Source of the DNA: Prolixibacteraceae bacterium
GTDB lineage: Bacteria; Bacteroidota; Bacteroidia; Bacteroidales; Prolixibacteraceae
Assembly (NCBI GenBank): GCA_003457135.1
Contig: DMSQ01000075.1
Location: 77,495 to 141,494, forward strand
Direction: 5' to 3'
Length of the DNA: 64,000 nt
In this document: piece after piece, positions 9,209 to 16,689 of the stretch
How the letters are laid out: each line of letters opens with the position of its first letter
Position numbering within the stretch: the stretch's first letter is position 1
Translations under genes and position numbers: made by a program
The notes under the pieces: generated by a model
What the model was told of the DNA's origin: nothing
The model's database searches: none
Seen by the model: only the letters and a program-made list of their open reading frames with translations

Positions 9209-10768
9209 ATGAAAATAATTGCCATTTGCGTTGGGTTGCTAATAATACTTGGTAATAATGTCCGAAGCCAGGAATTCATTCTCAAAGGAAGGATCAGATG
9301 CATCAATTCAACAGAGAATTCAACCAAAGGGGCCGAAAACATTATCGTGGTTCCCGCTTTTAGACCGGCCATAGCGACAATCACTGCTTCCCAGCCTTCA
9401 GGATATTTTGAGATTAATACCGGAGTACCACTTTCGAAATTACAGGACAAGTTGGTAAGTATTTATGTTGTTTCCAGATGTGCAAACTGCAGGGAAATCA
9501 CAAAAAGGGTTTTTATTTCAGAAGATCAGGATAGGCAAAACCGGAACGACACCAAACAATACGTGACCATAAAAGACTGGATGCTTAATACCAATTGCCA
9601 ATTGGCTGAGTTAAAACCCTTCGCGGCCGACAGTGTATTAAATCTGGTTATTAAACAGCCGGGTCAAAATCTGGATAATGTATCGGCAGCAACCGCGCTG
9701 ACCGGCGCCCCGGTGTTTTTGAACTTTTTAACCACTATTACTCCTGTACTTGGATTGTTACCCAACGCCGGATCTTTCCAGTTACAAACCCTTGAACCGG
9801 GAAAAATGAGTTACGGTCAATTTTTATTGTCGTCCCCGATTAGCCATTCCGCCAATACAGGCTTCAATTTTTCCCCGTCACGCGACATGTCAGAGGCCGC
9901 ATTCTGGAACCCTTCAGCTATTGCATTCAGTAAAACCCCGAACAATCTGAGTTTACTCACCAATGTGAAGAACAATGTTAAGCTGGGAGGTTTTTTAAAG
10001 GTAAATGAGAAAATTTCGATATCAGCCGGAGGGATTTATACGGTTCAGGATGAGCGCCGAAAGTCAGTTTTTAAAGGGTTGCTTCCCGATAATAACCCCA
10101 ACAATACGATGGATGTAGATTCCCTAAAAATGAAACTCAAGGAATACGCGGCGTTTATTAGTCCGGTTTATAAGGTGAGTAATCAGTTCAGCATGGGGGT
10201 AACGCTAAAATCGGTATGGCAGGATTTTAATATTCCATATAAGGTATTTATAGAGGATGCCGGTAATGGCGCTATCGGGACTTTTACCGACAGCATCATC
10301 CGCAATCAGCATTTTGATGTGGATATTTCTGCTACTTATAAGCTATCCAATTCCTTGCAACTTGGTGTTAACCTGATGAACCTGGCTGGTAACGAATTGT
10401 ATGCTGACGCGTTTGTTCCGGGACAGTCGCAGTCGTACAATTCAGAAATCCCGATGCAAAACCTGCGATCATTGGGATTAGGCCTGACTTACAAATGGCA
10501 ACGCTTAAATGTTGGGGCCGATGTGCTTTTTACCCAAGATGAGTTTTATGACGCGGCAATCGGGGTAAACTATGTGCCCTTCAACAATGCTTTGCTTTCA
10601 GGAGGTTTCGCGGTGAAACAAATGAGCTACTCATTGGCCTTCCGCATAAAGAATTTCAGGATCGCATACATCAACGATAATGACTGGATGGTAAACGAAA
10701 GACGGACAGGCAAGTCTGCAATTTTTAATGGTAAAATTTATGGCGGGTTTATTTTTGACCTGAAATGA
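9209..10768 (+). CDS. exported protein with probable outer-membrane beta-barrel
   Basis: A 519-residue protein with a signal peptide (about residues 1-20, cleavage near Arg-Ser-Gln). The N-terminal region is a small strand-rich domain with a Cys-Ala-Asn-Cys motif at about residues 91-94. From about residue 210 to the end, amphipathic strands alternate with turns, consistent with an outer-membrane barrel of the general PorP/SprF shape. I do not claim that family. It starts 13 nt after the membrane protein gene and may be in the same transcript. Function unknown; an envelope role is likely from its architecture. Confidence 0.6.
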   Translation: MKIIAICVGLLIILGNNVRSQEFILKGRIRCINSTENSTKGAENIIVVPAFRPAIATITASQPSGYFEINTGVPLSKLQDKLVSIYVVSRCANCREITKRVFISEDQDRQNRNDTKQYVTIKDWMLNTNCQLAELKPFAADSVLNLVIKQPGQNLDNVSAATALTGAPVFLNFLTTITPVLGLLPNAGSFQLQTLEPGKMSYGQFLLSSPISHSANTGFNFSPSRDMSEAAFWNPSAIAFSKTPNNLSLLTNVKNNVKLGGFLKVNEKISISAGGIYTVQDERRKSVFKGLLPDNNPNNTMDVDSLKMKLKEYAAFISPVYKVSNQFSMGVTLKSVWQDFNIPYKVFIEDAGNGAIGTFTDSIIRNQHFDVDISATYKLSNSLQLGVNLMNLAGNELYADAFVPGQSQSYNSEIPMQNLRSLGLGLTYKWQRLNVGADVLFTQDEFYDAAIGVNYVPFNNALLSGGFAVKQMSYSLAFRIKNFRIAYINDNDWMVNERRTGKSAIFNGKIYGGFIFDLK

Positions 10769-10783
10769 TTTAAAATCTCAAAA

Positions 10784-11242
10784 ATGAAAAAAAATTCAAT
10801 CAAATTATTTGCATTGTTGCTTGTATTTGGACTGACACATCGTGTTGTTTTAGCTCAACCGAATAGAGAATCAGAAATCAGAAATCTGGAAAATATGGAA
10901 AGACAAGCTGTATTAAAACGCGACACCACTCTATTATTTAATAATCTATGGTCACCTGAAATGGTTGTAAACACACCGGCAAACAGGGTTGGAACTGTAG
11001 AAGGCACAAAGGCATCGGTAAGAATGGGCAAACTTGACTATGCAACATTTGACAGATTTATTGAGAAAATAACGTTTACTGAAAATATAGCCATTGTAAT
11101 GGGGAAAGAAATACTTCAACCACAAGGGCTAAGCGACCATGTCGGAAAAATTGTGACACGACGCTTTACCAATGTTTGGATGATTACCAAAGAGGGCTGG
11201 CAGATGGTGGCACGGCATGCCACTATCATCAATGTGGAATAA
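10784..11242 (+). CDS. exported NTF2-like (DUF4440/SnoaL-type) protein
   Basis: A 152-residue protein with a signal peptide ending near Val-Leu-Ala-Gln (about residue 25), followed by a compact NTF2-like domain. Features are the helical start with Glu-Arg-Gln-Ala-Val-Leu-Lys-Arg-Asp, a central Asn-Arg-Val-Gly region, and the closing strands with Trp-Met-Ile-Thr-Lys-Glu-Gly-Trp and Arg-His-Ala. DUF4440 proteins are small single-domain proteins with a cavity that binds small molecules or is enzymatic; the ligand here is unknown. It begins 15 nt after the barrel gene and is the last gene before the first copy of the 21-nt repeat at 11254. Confidence 0.75.
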   Translation: MKKNSIKLFALLLVFGLTHRVVLAQPNRESEIRNLENMERQAVLKRDTTLLFNNLWSPEMVVNTPANRVGTVEGTKASVRMGKLDYATFDRFIEKITFTENIAIVMGKEILQPQGLSDHVGKIVTRRFTNVWMITKEGWQMVARHATIINVE

Positions 11243-11253
11243 CCATTTTATAG

Positions 11254-11274
11254 AATGACACGTTCGTGCTATTG
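11254..11274 (+). repeat. 21-nt direct repeat, copy 1
   Basis: The 21 nt here, beginning AATGACACGTTCGTGC and ending TATTG, recur exactly at 16314-16334. Weaker similarity continues about 30 nt to the right, including ATGGGT and TAATTTTAT. The core contains CACG-TT-CGTG, a tiny palindrome. The copies lie 5.06 kb apart in the same orientation and bracket the amidase/trypsin-like module, so they could be recombination or integration footprints. Confidence 0.8.
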
Positions 11275-11380
11275 CTTATGGTAAATTATGGGTGTAATTT
11301 TATTTGACAATCAGCATGTTTGTTCAATATTGGAGTTGCCGAAAATCCGTATTAAAGAGTAGGCGTAATAAATATCTGCA

Positions 11381-12007
11381 ATGAATCTTCATTTTTTAAT
11401 GGTCTTGTGGCTAATCGTTTATTTCCTGATTATTGCATACTTAGACATGAAGTTCCAGTTACTTCGTGATACAAGTACAGCCGACAAAAAACCATACAGT
11501 CTTTCGAGGGTACAATTAGCCTGGTGGATGGGTTTTGTTTTATGTGCATTCGTTGCCCTGGTCTTTGATAAGAACAATCCCGATTTTTCAATTCCGACCT
11601 TTTCAGATGGAATTTTAATCATATTGGGAATTAGTACCGGAACAACAGCAGCAGCTTCCTTAACTGATGTTTCTGATGAAACAAACGATCAGGTCACCCG
11701 CCATCAAAATTCTAACGGGACTAATTTAATCCTGGATATATTATCAGATAAAGGCGGCGCCAGTGTACACCGGTTACAGGCAGTATTCTTCAATTTAATT
11801 TTCGCCGTTTGGTTTTTTTTAAAGGTATGGAACGAAAAAATTATACCTGACCTGGAACCCAATGCACTAATCCTGTTGGGATTAAGCTCCGGAACTTATG
11901 CGGCGTTAAAAACTCAGGAAAATAAAGATACTTCGGGAAGTAATCCTGATTTCAAAGCTGAAAAGGCTGATGACAAAAATGAGAATGATATACCTCCCGT
12001 TGGATAA
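11381..12007 (+). CDS. membrane protein with an internal duplication
   Basis: A 208-residue protein with an N-terminal membrane anchor (residues 4-24), then two copies of a unit. Each unit starts with a Ser-x-x-Arg-x-Gln signature (Ser-Leu-Ser-Arg-Val-Gln near 42, Ser-Val-His-Arg-Leu-Gln near 125), continues with a hydrophobic helix, and ends with a hydrophobic strand or helix plus Gly-x-Ser-x-Gly-Thr. Small membrane proteins of this look occur next to predicted conflict-type effectors as far as I recall, but I cannot name a family. It is the first gene after the 21-nt repeat and lies 11 nt before the amidase gene. The C-terminal tail is charged and low-complexity. Function unknown. Confidence 0.6.
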   Translation: MNLHFLMVLWLIVYFLIIAYLDMKFQLLRDTSTADKKPYSLSRVQLAWWMGFVLCAFVALVFDKNNPDFSIPTFSDGILIILGISTGTTAAASLTDVSDETNDQVTRHQNSNGTNLILDILSDKGGASVHRLQAVFFNLIFAVWFFLKVWNEKIIPDLEPNALILLGLSSGTYAALKTQENKDTSGSNPDFKAEKADDKNENDIPPVG

Positions 12008-12018
12008 AATTAAAAGCT

Positions 12019-12819
12019 ATGGCATTCAAAGAAAAATATTCCGTCGCCCCAATTTATCTGACAGCTCCTTCTAAGCGCAGAAGCGGATTGCTGATGTCGC
12101 CCGGGGTGAAATTTATTGTAGCCCATGATACAGGCAACCCAAAATCCACAGCGCGTGGAAACCGAAACTATTACGAAAATTCGCGTGATGAGATGAGCGC
12201 ATCGGCACATATTTTTGTGGACGATAAAGAGATTATCGAATGTATTCCGGCGCTCACTAACCTCAAACCTGAAAAAGCCTGGCATGTACTTTATGGCGTG
12301 CCAACCGACAACCAACTATTTGGATATAATGCGAATGATGCTGCAATTGGCGTTGAATATTGTTACGGGGATAATATCAATGCCGACGAAGCCTACCGGA
12401 AATACATCTGGGTAATGGCTAAAATATGCTCTGTTTATGGATTAGATCCTGCCACCAGCATCATAGGTCATTGCTTCCTCGATCCAAAAAGAAAGACAGA
12501 TCCGGTGACTGGCCTTTTACAAAGCAGGAGGACTTACGATCAGTTCCTGAAAGATATTGTCTCTGAATTCAATGATTGTACCGGAGTAGTTGCCGATAAA
12601 TATATATTCACTGCAATACCAGGTTCCGGAAAAGTATTACACCGGCTTAACATCAGAAAAGGGGCGCCAACCACCAAAGCAGATGTCATAGAAATCGCCA
12701 GCCCGGGAGCAACCGTAGCATATACAGGCTTTATTAAAAATGGAGAGCCGGTAAACGGAAATGCCAAATGGTTCAAAAATGAGGCAGGTAATTATTTCTG
12801 GAGTGGAGCAATCGGGTGA
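12019..12819 (+). CDS. N-acetylmuramoyl-L-alanine amidase with SH3-like tail
   Basis: A 266-residue zinc amidase of the Amidase_2 (T7 lysozyme/PGRP) fold. His36 in Ala-His-Asp-Thr-Gly-Asn, His151 in Gly-His-Cys, and Asp161 in Lys-x-Asp-Pro are the likely zinc ligands, with Lys159 as a catalytic-site residue. Family members cut the bond between muramic acid and the stem peptide. The C-terminal 60 residues resemble a bacterial SH3-like cell-wall-binding domain, ending Tyr-Phe-Trp-Ser-Gly. There is no signal peptide, so it would need another route to the wall, as phage or toxin-like amidases do. It sits between the duplicated membrane protein and the trypsin-like gene, an unusual setting for a housekeeping amidase. 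Confidence 0.85.
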   Translation: MAFKEKYSVAPIYLTAPSKRRSGLLMSPGVKFIVAHDTGNPKSTARGNRNYYENSRDEMSASAHIFVDDKEIIECIPALTNLKPEKAWHVLYGVPTDNQLFGYNANDAAIGVEYCYGDNINADEAYRKYIWVMAKICSVYGLDPATSIIGHCFLDPKRKTDPVTGLLQSRRTYDQFLKDIVSEFNDCTGVVADKYIFTAIPGSGKVLHRLNIRKGAPTTKADVIEIASPGATVAYTGFIKNGEPVNGNAKWFKNEAGNYFWSGAIG

Positions 12820-12930
12820 AAGACAAAGAATTGTTAAATGTCTTGCTGATAGTTATTATTCATTTATAGAAATGAAAGGACTCAAAATATATGTTTGTTG
12901 TATAACTTCAAGCTATAAAACCAGAAGCGT

Positions 12931-14310
12931 ATGAAAAATGATTCAAAAACACAAATATTTGGGTACACGATGATTTTTACTGGTGTATTAGCAATTATTT
13001 TTTTCGGATTTGGAGATAATTCGTCTTTAATTGCTATTTCCTTTTTTATAATAATGCTTGGTGTAGCATTAGCTTTCCCCAAATTATTGGAAGGCAATGA
13101 TGGACTTAGTACCATGCGTATTGTGGTATTTATGATGACAAATGTGATATGCCTTTTACTACTAAAAATAGGATGGGGAGCTCATTCATTAAAAGAAATT
13201 GAACTTGATGAATGGTGGATGGGAGTAATCGCTTTTGTTTTTGGTGCAAAGGCAACACAATCTTATTTTGATAATAAGTTTGGTACACCAAAAACTCCAA
13301 CTGAAAAAACTGGGGAAGCTGTAAATCCAGATCAAGATCCTTTTAAGCAGTTATCTGCAGATGAACAAAAAAGAATTATTAATGAATACATCAAGTTGGA
13401 ATCAAAAAACCTAAAGAATAAATATCCTGAAATTCAAGGATTATCTGTACGTCAAAAAGAAAAGGCAGGTAACAAAGAAGATTTCTATTCTCTACATTTT
13501 AACATTATTAAAAAGGAAAATAAGTTAAGTAGTAACTTGCTTATTCCCGAATACTTTTCACATAGAACATCAAATGGAACAATTTACAATATCCCAACAG
13601 ATATTACTGGAATAGGAGAAATTACCTTCTCATATTATACTGGGAATAGAGAGATGCCAAAAAAACTTGGATTAAGTTGTTCTAGACAGATACCAAAGGA
13701 AAATGGAGTAGTTGAAGTTGGTACTATCGGATTGAAAGTTCTTAAGAATGGAGAACCTTATCTATTAAGCTGTTACCATGTGTTATGTGCTCCAGAGCTT
13801 TCACAAGGAATTACAACTTTCTCGTCAAGTTCAAATGATAAAATTATTTCGCCAGGAGATAAAGATCGCAATGGAGACGATCCTGAAGTAATTGCTCGGG
13901 TCACTGAAGGTAAATTTACTAATTACATTGACGTTGCAATTGCAAAATTAATACCTAAAGACTCCCTAATTAGCTCATATTATAATGATAATGGTAAGCC
14001 CAATGGCATTTTGAGGCTTATGGAAAGTCATGCCAAGGAATCATATAAAGTAAAATTAGTAGGGCGCACCTCAGGTCTTCGATCTGGCTATATCATTGAC
14101 AATTATGAAGCAACAACTTATGTTGGGAAACACACTTTTAATGAATTAATTGTATGTTCCAAAATGTCAGATGGAGGTGATTCCGGTGGTACAGTGACTG
14201 ATTATGAGAATAATTTGATCGGGATGCTTGTTGCAGACAGTATTGATAGATCATATATAATACCAATTGAAGCAATTCTAAATACTTTACAAATTACAAT
14301 CGATTACTAA
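12931..14310 (+). CDS. membrane-anchored trypsin-like serine protease
   Basis: A 459-residue protein with three to four hydrophobic segments in the first 105 residues, then a linker, then a trypsin-like domain. The triad is readable: His283 in Ser-Cys-Tyr-His-Val, Asp334 in Tyr-Ile-Asp-Val-Ala, and Ser418 in Gly-Gly-Asp-Ser-Gly-Gly. The protease part begins near residue 215, and a lysine-rich helical linker (about 130-200) joins it to the membrane anchor. Trypsin-like domains are common in bacterial conflict and signalling systems as well as in quality control. Its coding sequence is clearly A+T-richer than the genes before 12.8 kb, hinting at a different origin. It is 11 nt from the next gene and may share its transcript. 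Confidence 0.8.
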   Translation: MKNDSKTQIFGYTMIFTGVLAIIFFGFGDNSSLIAISFFIIMLGVALAFPKLLEGNDGLSTMRIVVFMMTNVICLLLLKIGWGAHSLKEIELDEWWMGVIAFVFGAKATQSYFDNKFGTPKTPTEKTGEAVNPDQDPFKQLSADEQKRIINEYIKLESKNLKNKYPEIQGLSVRQKEKAGNKEDFYSLHFNIIKKENKLSSNLLIPEYFSHRTSNGTIYNIPTDITGIGEITFSYYTGNREMPKKLGLSCSRQIPKENGVVEVGTIGLKVLKNGEPYLLSCYHVLCAPELSQGITTFSSSSNDKIISPGDKDRNGDDPEVIARVTEGKFTNYIDVAIAKLIPKDSLISSYYNDNGKPNGILRLMESHAKESYKVKLVGRTSGLRSGYIIDNYEATTYVGKHTFNELIVCSKMSDGGDSGGTVTDYENNLIGMLVADSIDRSYIIPIEAILNTLQITIDY

Positions 14311-14321
14311 AATATACAGCC

Positions 14322-15737
14322 ATGAAAATTTTAAATATTCAAGTATTTCTTTATACATTTTTGTCAGTAACCGCATTTGGTCAAGTTTCTTTAGACTGGA
14401 AGAATACTCCCAAAGGAACTATTGTACTTAAGGAGATTACAGGGGATCGCACCAACAAAAATTTGGAGCTAAGTATTTCTGGATTAATTGGCGAACAAAT
14501 AAAATCACTAGATTTCGAATATAATTCAAAAACTTATCAAAATGTCAATAAAGGAACTCCCTTTTTGCCCGATCAAGATGGCAATCTTATCATTGATATA
14601 AAAGGACTGCTACAAAGTGTAGGTATATATGCAACATTTGATTCAAACAAAAAAGAAGAATTTCATATAAAATTGACCGACAACAATAGTAGTAAAGGTG
14701 GAGGACAAACCGACAACATTGTTAAATTAACTTATATTTTAAGAGCCATAGAAGATGATGTCCATAAGGATGATCTTCAAATTGACAAACAAGCAGAAAT
14801 TTCGCAATTTATAAAATTGAAATATGGAACATTCGCAAATATTTATACAGACAAAAAGAACAATATTATAAAAGCTGGGAATACCGTTCATATTTTTCTT
14901 GATGAATATGGTAAAACTTATTTCACTTCCTTGCCCACCACAGCAAGAGAAGATTTCAACTATCAATTTCATGTTTTTTATTATCCAGATAGCATAAAAG
15001 GTATAATACTCGATTATGATGGTACATACGATCCAAGTTTTGACATATACGGTACCAAACCTAAGATCAGCCTATCAGGCACTGATAAAGATGTAAAAGA
15101 TGGAGAAAAAATTATAGGACCTCAAGAAATTGCCTTTGGCAAAATTGGACCTTTTTCAAATACATTTACTTTTACAATAAAAAAAACAGTTCACAATCCT
15201 GAGACTAACAAATATGGAAAAGCTACTATAATTGCTGGAAAAACAATTAGAGTAGCAAAAGTGCATCACATAAGTATTACAGCAGGGCTAATAAGCTCCT
15301 CCCTTAGCAATCCAACAGATTTTGAAAAATACCCTCTTGCTTATGGGGATACAACAATAATAGCAAATGATCCTTTAGACAGAGGTCTAATCACTCTTAT
15401 GGTTACCTTTTATCCAATGCCTCGAAATCTATTATTTGCCCCAACGAATTGGAAAGAGAGAATTGGTTTTGTTGTGGGAACCAGAATTGATAAAAATTAT
15501 AATGAAAACTTTCTATGTGGAGTTTCCTTTGACATAGCCAGAGGGGCAAGTCTAACCGGTGGCCTACATTATGGTCGAGTAAACAGATTGGCTAGTCATA
15601 GCGATTTCAACTACGGTAAAGACAAATTTGTTGGAGAATTGAAAACAAAAATGCAATGGGAATTAGGAACATATATTGGTGTAAATATTGATCTTAGAGT
15701 TTTCGAATTGTTATTCAACCCTCAAAAAGTTAATTAA
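14322..15737 (+). CDS. exported protein of unknown function
   Basis: A 471-residue protein with a signal peptide (cleavage near Ala-Phe-Gly-Gln, about residue 20). It is rich in beta-forming residues and has no membrane segment after the signal. A C-terminal part from about residue 320 shows alternating strands and ends near Gly-Val-Asn-Ile-Asp, which could be an outer-membrane or porin-like tail, but I see no reliable family match. It follows the trypsin-like gene by 11 nt and leads the lipoprotein gene by 1 nt, so the three form one A+T-rich unit. It could be a substrate or partner of the protease; this is inference only. Confidence 0.6.
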   Translation: MKILNIQVFLYTFLSVTAFGQVSLDWKNTPKGTIVLKEITGDRTNKNLELSISGLIGEQIKSLDFEYNSKTYQNVNKGTPFLPDQDGNLIIDIKGLLQSVGIYATFDSNKKEEFHIKLTDNNSSKGGGQTDNIVKLTYILRAIEDDVHKDDLQIDKQAEISQFIKLKYGTFANIYTDKKNNIIKAGNTVHIFLDEYGKTYFTSLPTTAREDFNYQFHVFYYPDSIKGIILDYDGTYDPSFDIYGTKPKISLSGTDKDVKDGEKIIGPQEIAFGKIGPFSNTFTFTIKKTVHNPETNKYGKATIIAGKTIRVAKVHHISITAGLISSSLSNPTDFEKYPLAYGDTTIIANDPLDRGLITLMVTFYPMPRNLLFAPTNWKERIGFVVGTRIDKNYNENFLCGVSFDIARGASLTGGLHYGRVNRLASHSDFNYGKDKFVGELKTKMQWELGTYIGVNIDLRVFELLFNPQKVN

Positions 15738-15738
15738 C

Positions 15739-16095
15739 ATGCAAACCAAAATCAAAATATTTTTTGTTTGCCTAACATTCATTACTTTACTTAGTAATTG
15801 CACACATTGCATTTATAAGTCTAATATTCGACAGATTGAACGCAAGATCGATAGAATTAGTAATGAATTTAAACCTGAAAACACTTTAAAAAAGGAAAAA
15901 ACAATTCAAAAAATTGAAATAATAAAGGAACTTGCTTTAGAGCTTGATATTTACACTGCAAAAATAATAAAAAGAGAGCTGAAGGACATAATTAAAGACA
16001 AGCAGTCTAAGAATCCTGATCAAAACGAATCAATTTATGAAAGACTTGATTCGTTAGAGAATAAAATATCCAAAATGCAATCAAAAAGTCACTGA
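15739..16095 (+). CDS. small coiled-coil lipoprotein
   Basis: I choose the ATG at 15739 (118 residues), 1 nt after the previous stop; the open frame back to 15688 would overlap that gene. The N-terminus is a lipoprotein-type signal with Leu-Leu-Ser-Asn-Cys; the Asn before the Cys is unusual but tolerated. A second Cys-Thr-His-Cys motif follows directly. The rest is a charged helix pair with heptad-like spacing, likely coiled coil. It is the last gene of the amidase/protease module. No family recognised. Confidence 0.6.
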   Translation: MQTKIKIFFVCLTFITLLSNCTHCIYKSNIRQIERKIDRISNEFKPENTLKKEKTIQKIEIIKELALELDIYTAKIIKRELKDIIKDKQSKNPDQNESIYERLDSLENKISKMQSKSH

Positions 16096-16174
16096 AGCTT
16101 TTATTTCACAACAAATTCTTTCTCTTTAACTTCTTTTAGCTTGTAACTCATGTAGCTTTGTTTTTTTTTCTTTC

Positions 16175-16228
16175 CTATTCCCCCATCTCCTTTGTTGATA
16201 ATAACCCGCAGGCTGCATAAATATCCTG
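16175..16228 (-). pseudogene. relic of the rlmN 3' end
   Basis: Read on the minus strand this 54-nt stretch encodes Gln-Asp-Ile-Tyr-Ala-Ala-Cys-Gly-Leu-Leu-Ser-Thr-Lys-Glu-Met-Gly-Glu and a stop. It matches the last codons of rlmN at 20557-20610 in all residues but the last. The nucleotide match is 45 of 54, with differences mainly at third positions, so it comes from a diverged rlmN rather than a recent copy of the resident gene. To its right, similarity is lost; a short match resuming after a roughly 22-nt deletion is uncertain. It has the same orientation as rlmN, so the two copies are direct repeats around the hydrolase/caspase module. Confidence 0.85.
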
Positions 16229-16313
16229 TTAAAATTGACATAGCAACTCTGCTATTGTGATTGCAGTATTTTTAGTTTTATACCACAACAAACCATCAAA
16301 AGATTACATAAAA

Positions 16314-16334
16314 AATGACACGTTCGTGCTATTG
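16314..16334 (+). repeat. 21-nt direct repeat, copy 2
   Basis: An exact match to 11254-11274, again followed by a partly matching 30 nt (ATGGGT, then TAATTTTAT). It lies 85 nt to the right of the rlmN relic and before the hydrolase/caspase operon. Confidence 0.8.
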
Positions 16335-16507
16335 AACTTTGGAAAGCAATGGGTTAATTTTATATAAACCTGAAAGTAAAGCTCAGTAAGTTATTAAAAA
16401 ACAGATGAGTTTTCAAGGCATTGGTGTAATTGAAGTTATCAAATGAGCAAAATTAGATTGCGTAATCTACATTCGAATTAATGCGATAATTGTTTTAGGG
16501 GAATATA

Positions 16508-16534
16508 ATTACATGAAATGTTCGTTCATGTAAT
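16508..16534. repeat. perfect 10-bp inverted repeat
   Basis: ATTACATGAA at 16508-16517 and TTCATGTAAT at 16525-16534 are perfect reverse complements separated by 7 nt. No T-tract follows, so it is less likely a terminator. It sits about 155 nt before the start of the alpha/beta-hydrolase gene and is a candidate operator for that operon. Confidence 0.7.
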
Positions 16535-16689
16535 AAGCAAAATTGGCTTTGTTTAAATAACTGTAAGTTCATTTAGTCATAAATACCTTTTGGGCGGCGA
16601 ACCAATTGAAATATTACACTTCCTGAATGTTGTTTTCATGAAAAAGTTCAAATAGTTGAAAATAATATCAACAACTAAAAATAAATATA

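Larger units (their letters stand above)
16096..16689. other. 594-nt spacer between the two accessory modules
   Basis: No credible gene is seen. The spacer holds, from left to right: a 16-codon minus-strand ORF at 16101-16151 (too short to call), the rlmN relic (16175-16228), the second 21-nt repeat (16314-16334), and a perfect 10-bp inverted repeat (16508-16534). The right 350 nt are very A+T-rich and probably carry the promoter of the hydrolase/caspase operon, but I see no convincing -33/-7 pair at proper spacing. Confidence 0.6.

Noticed and set aside
11254..11274. The 21-nt repeat as an integron attC site
   Set aside because: The conserved attC end sequences and a long palindrome are missing, and no integron integrase is present.
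16101..16151. A 16-codon minus-strand ORF next to the rlmN relic
   Set aside because: It is too short to support, with no homologous context; it is mentioned only in the spacer description.
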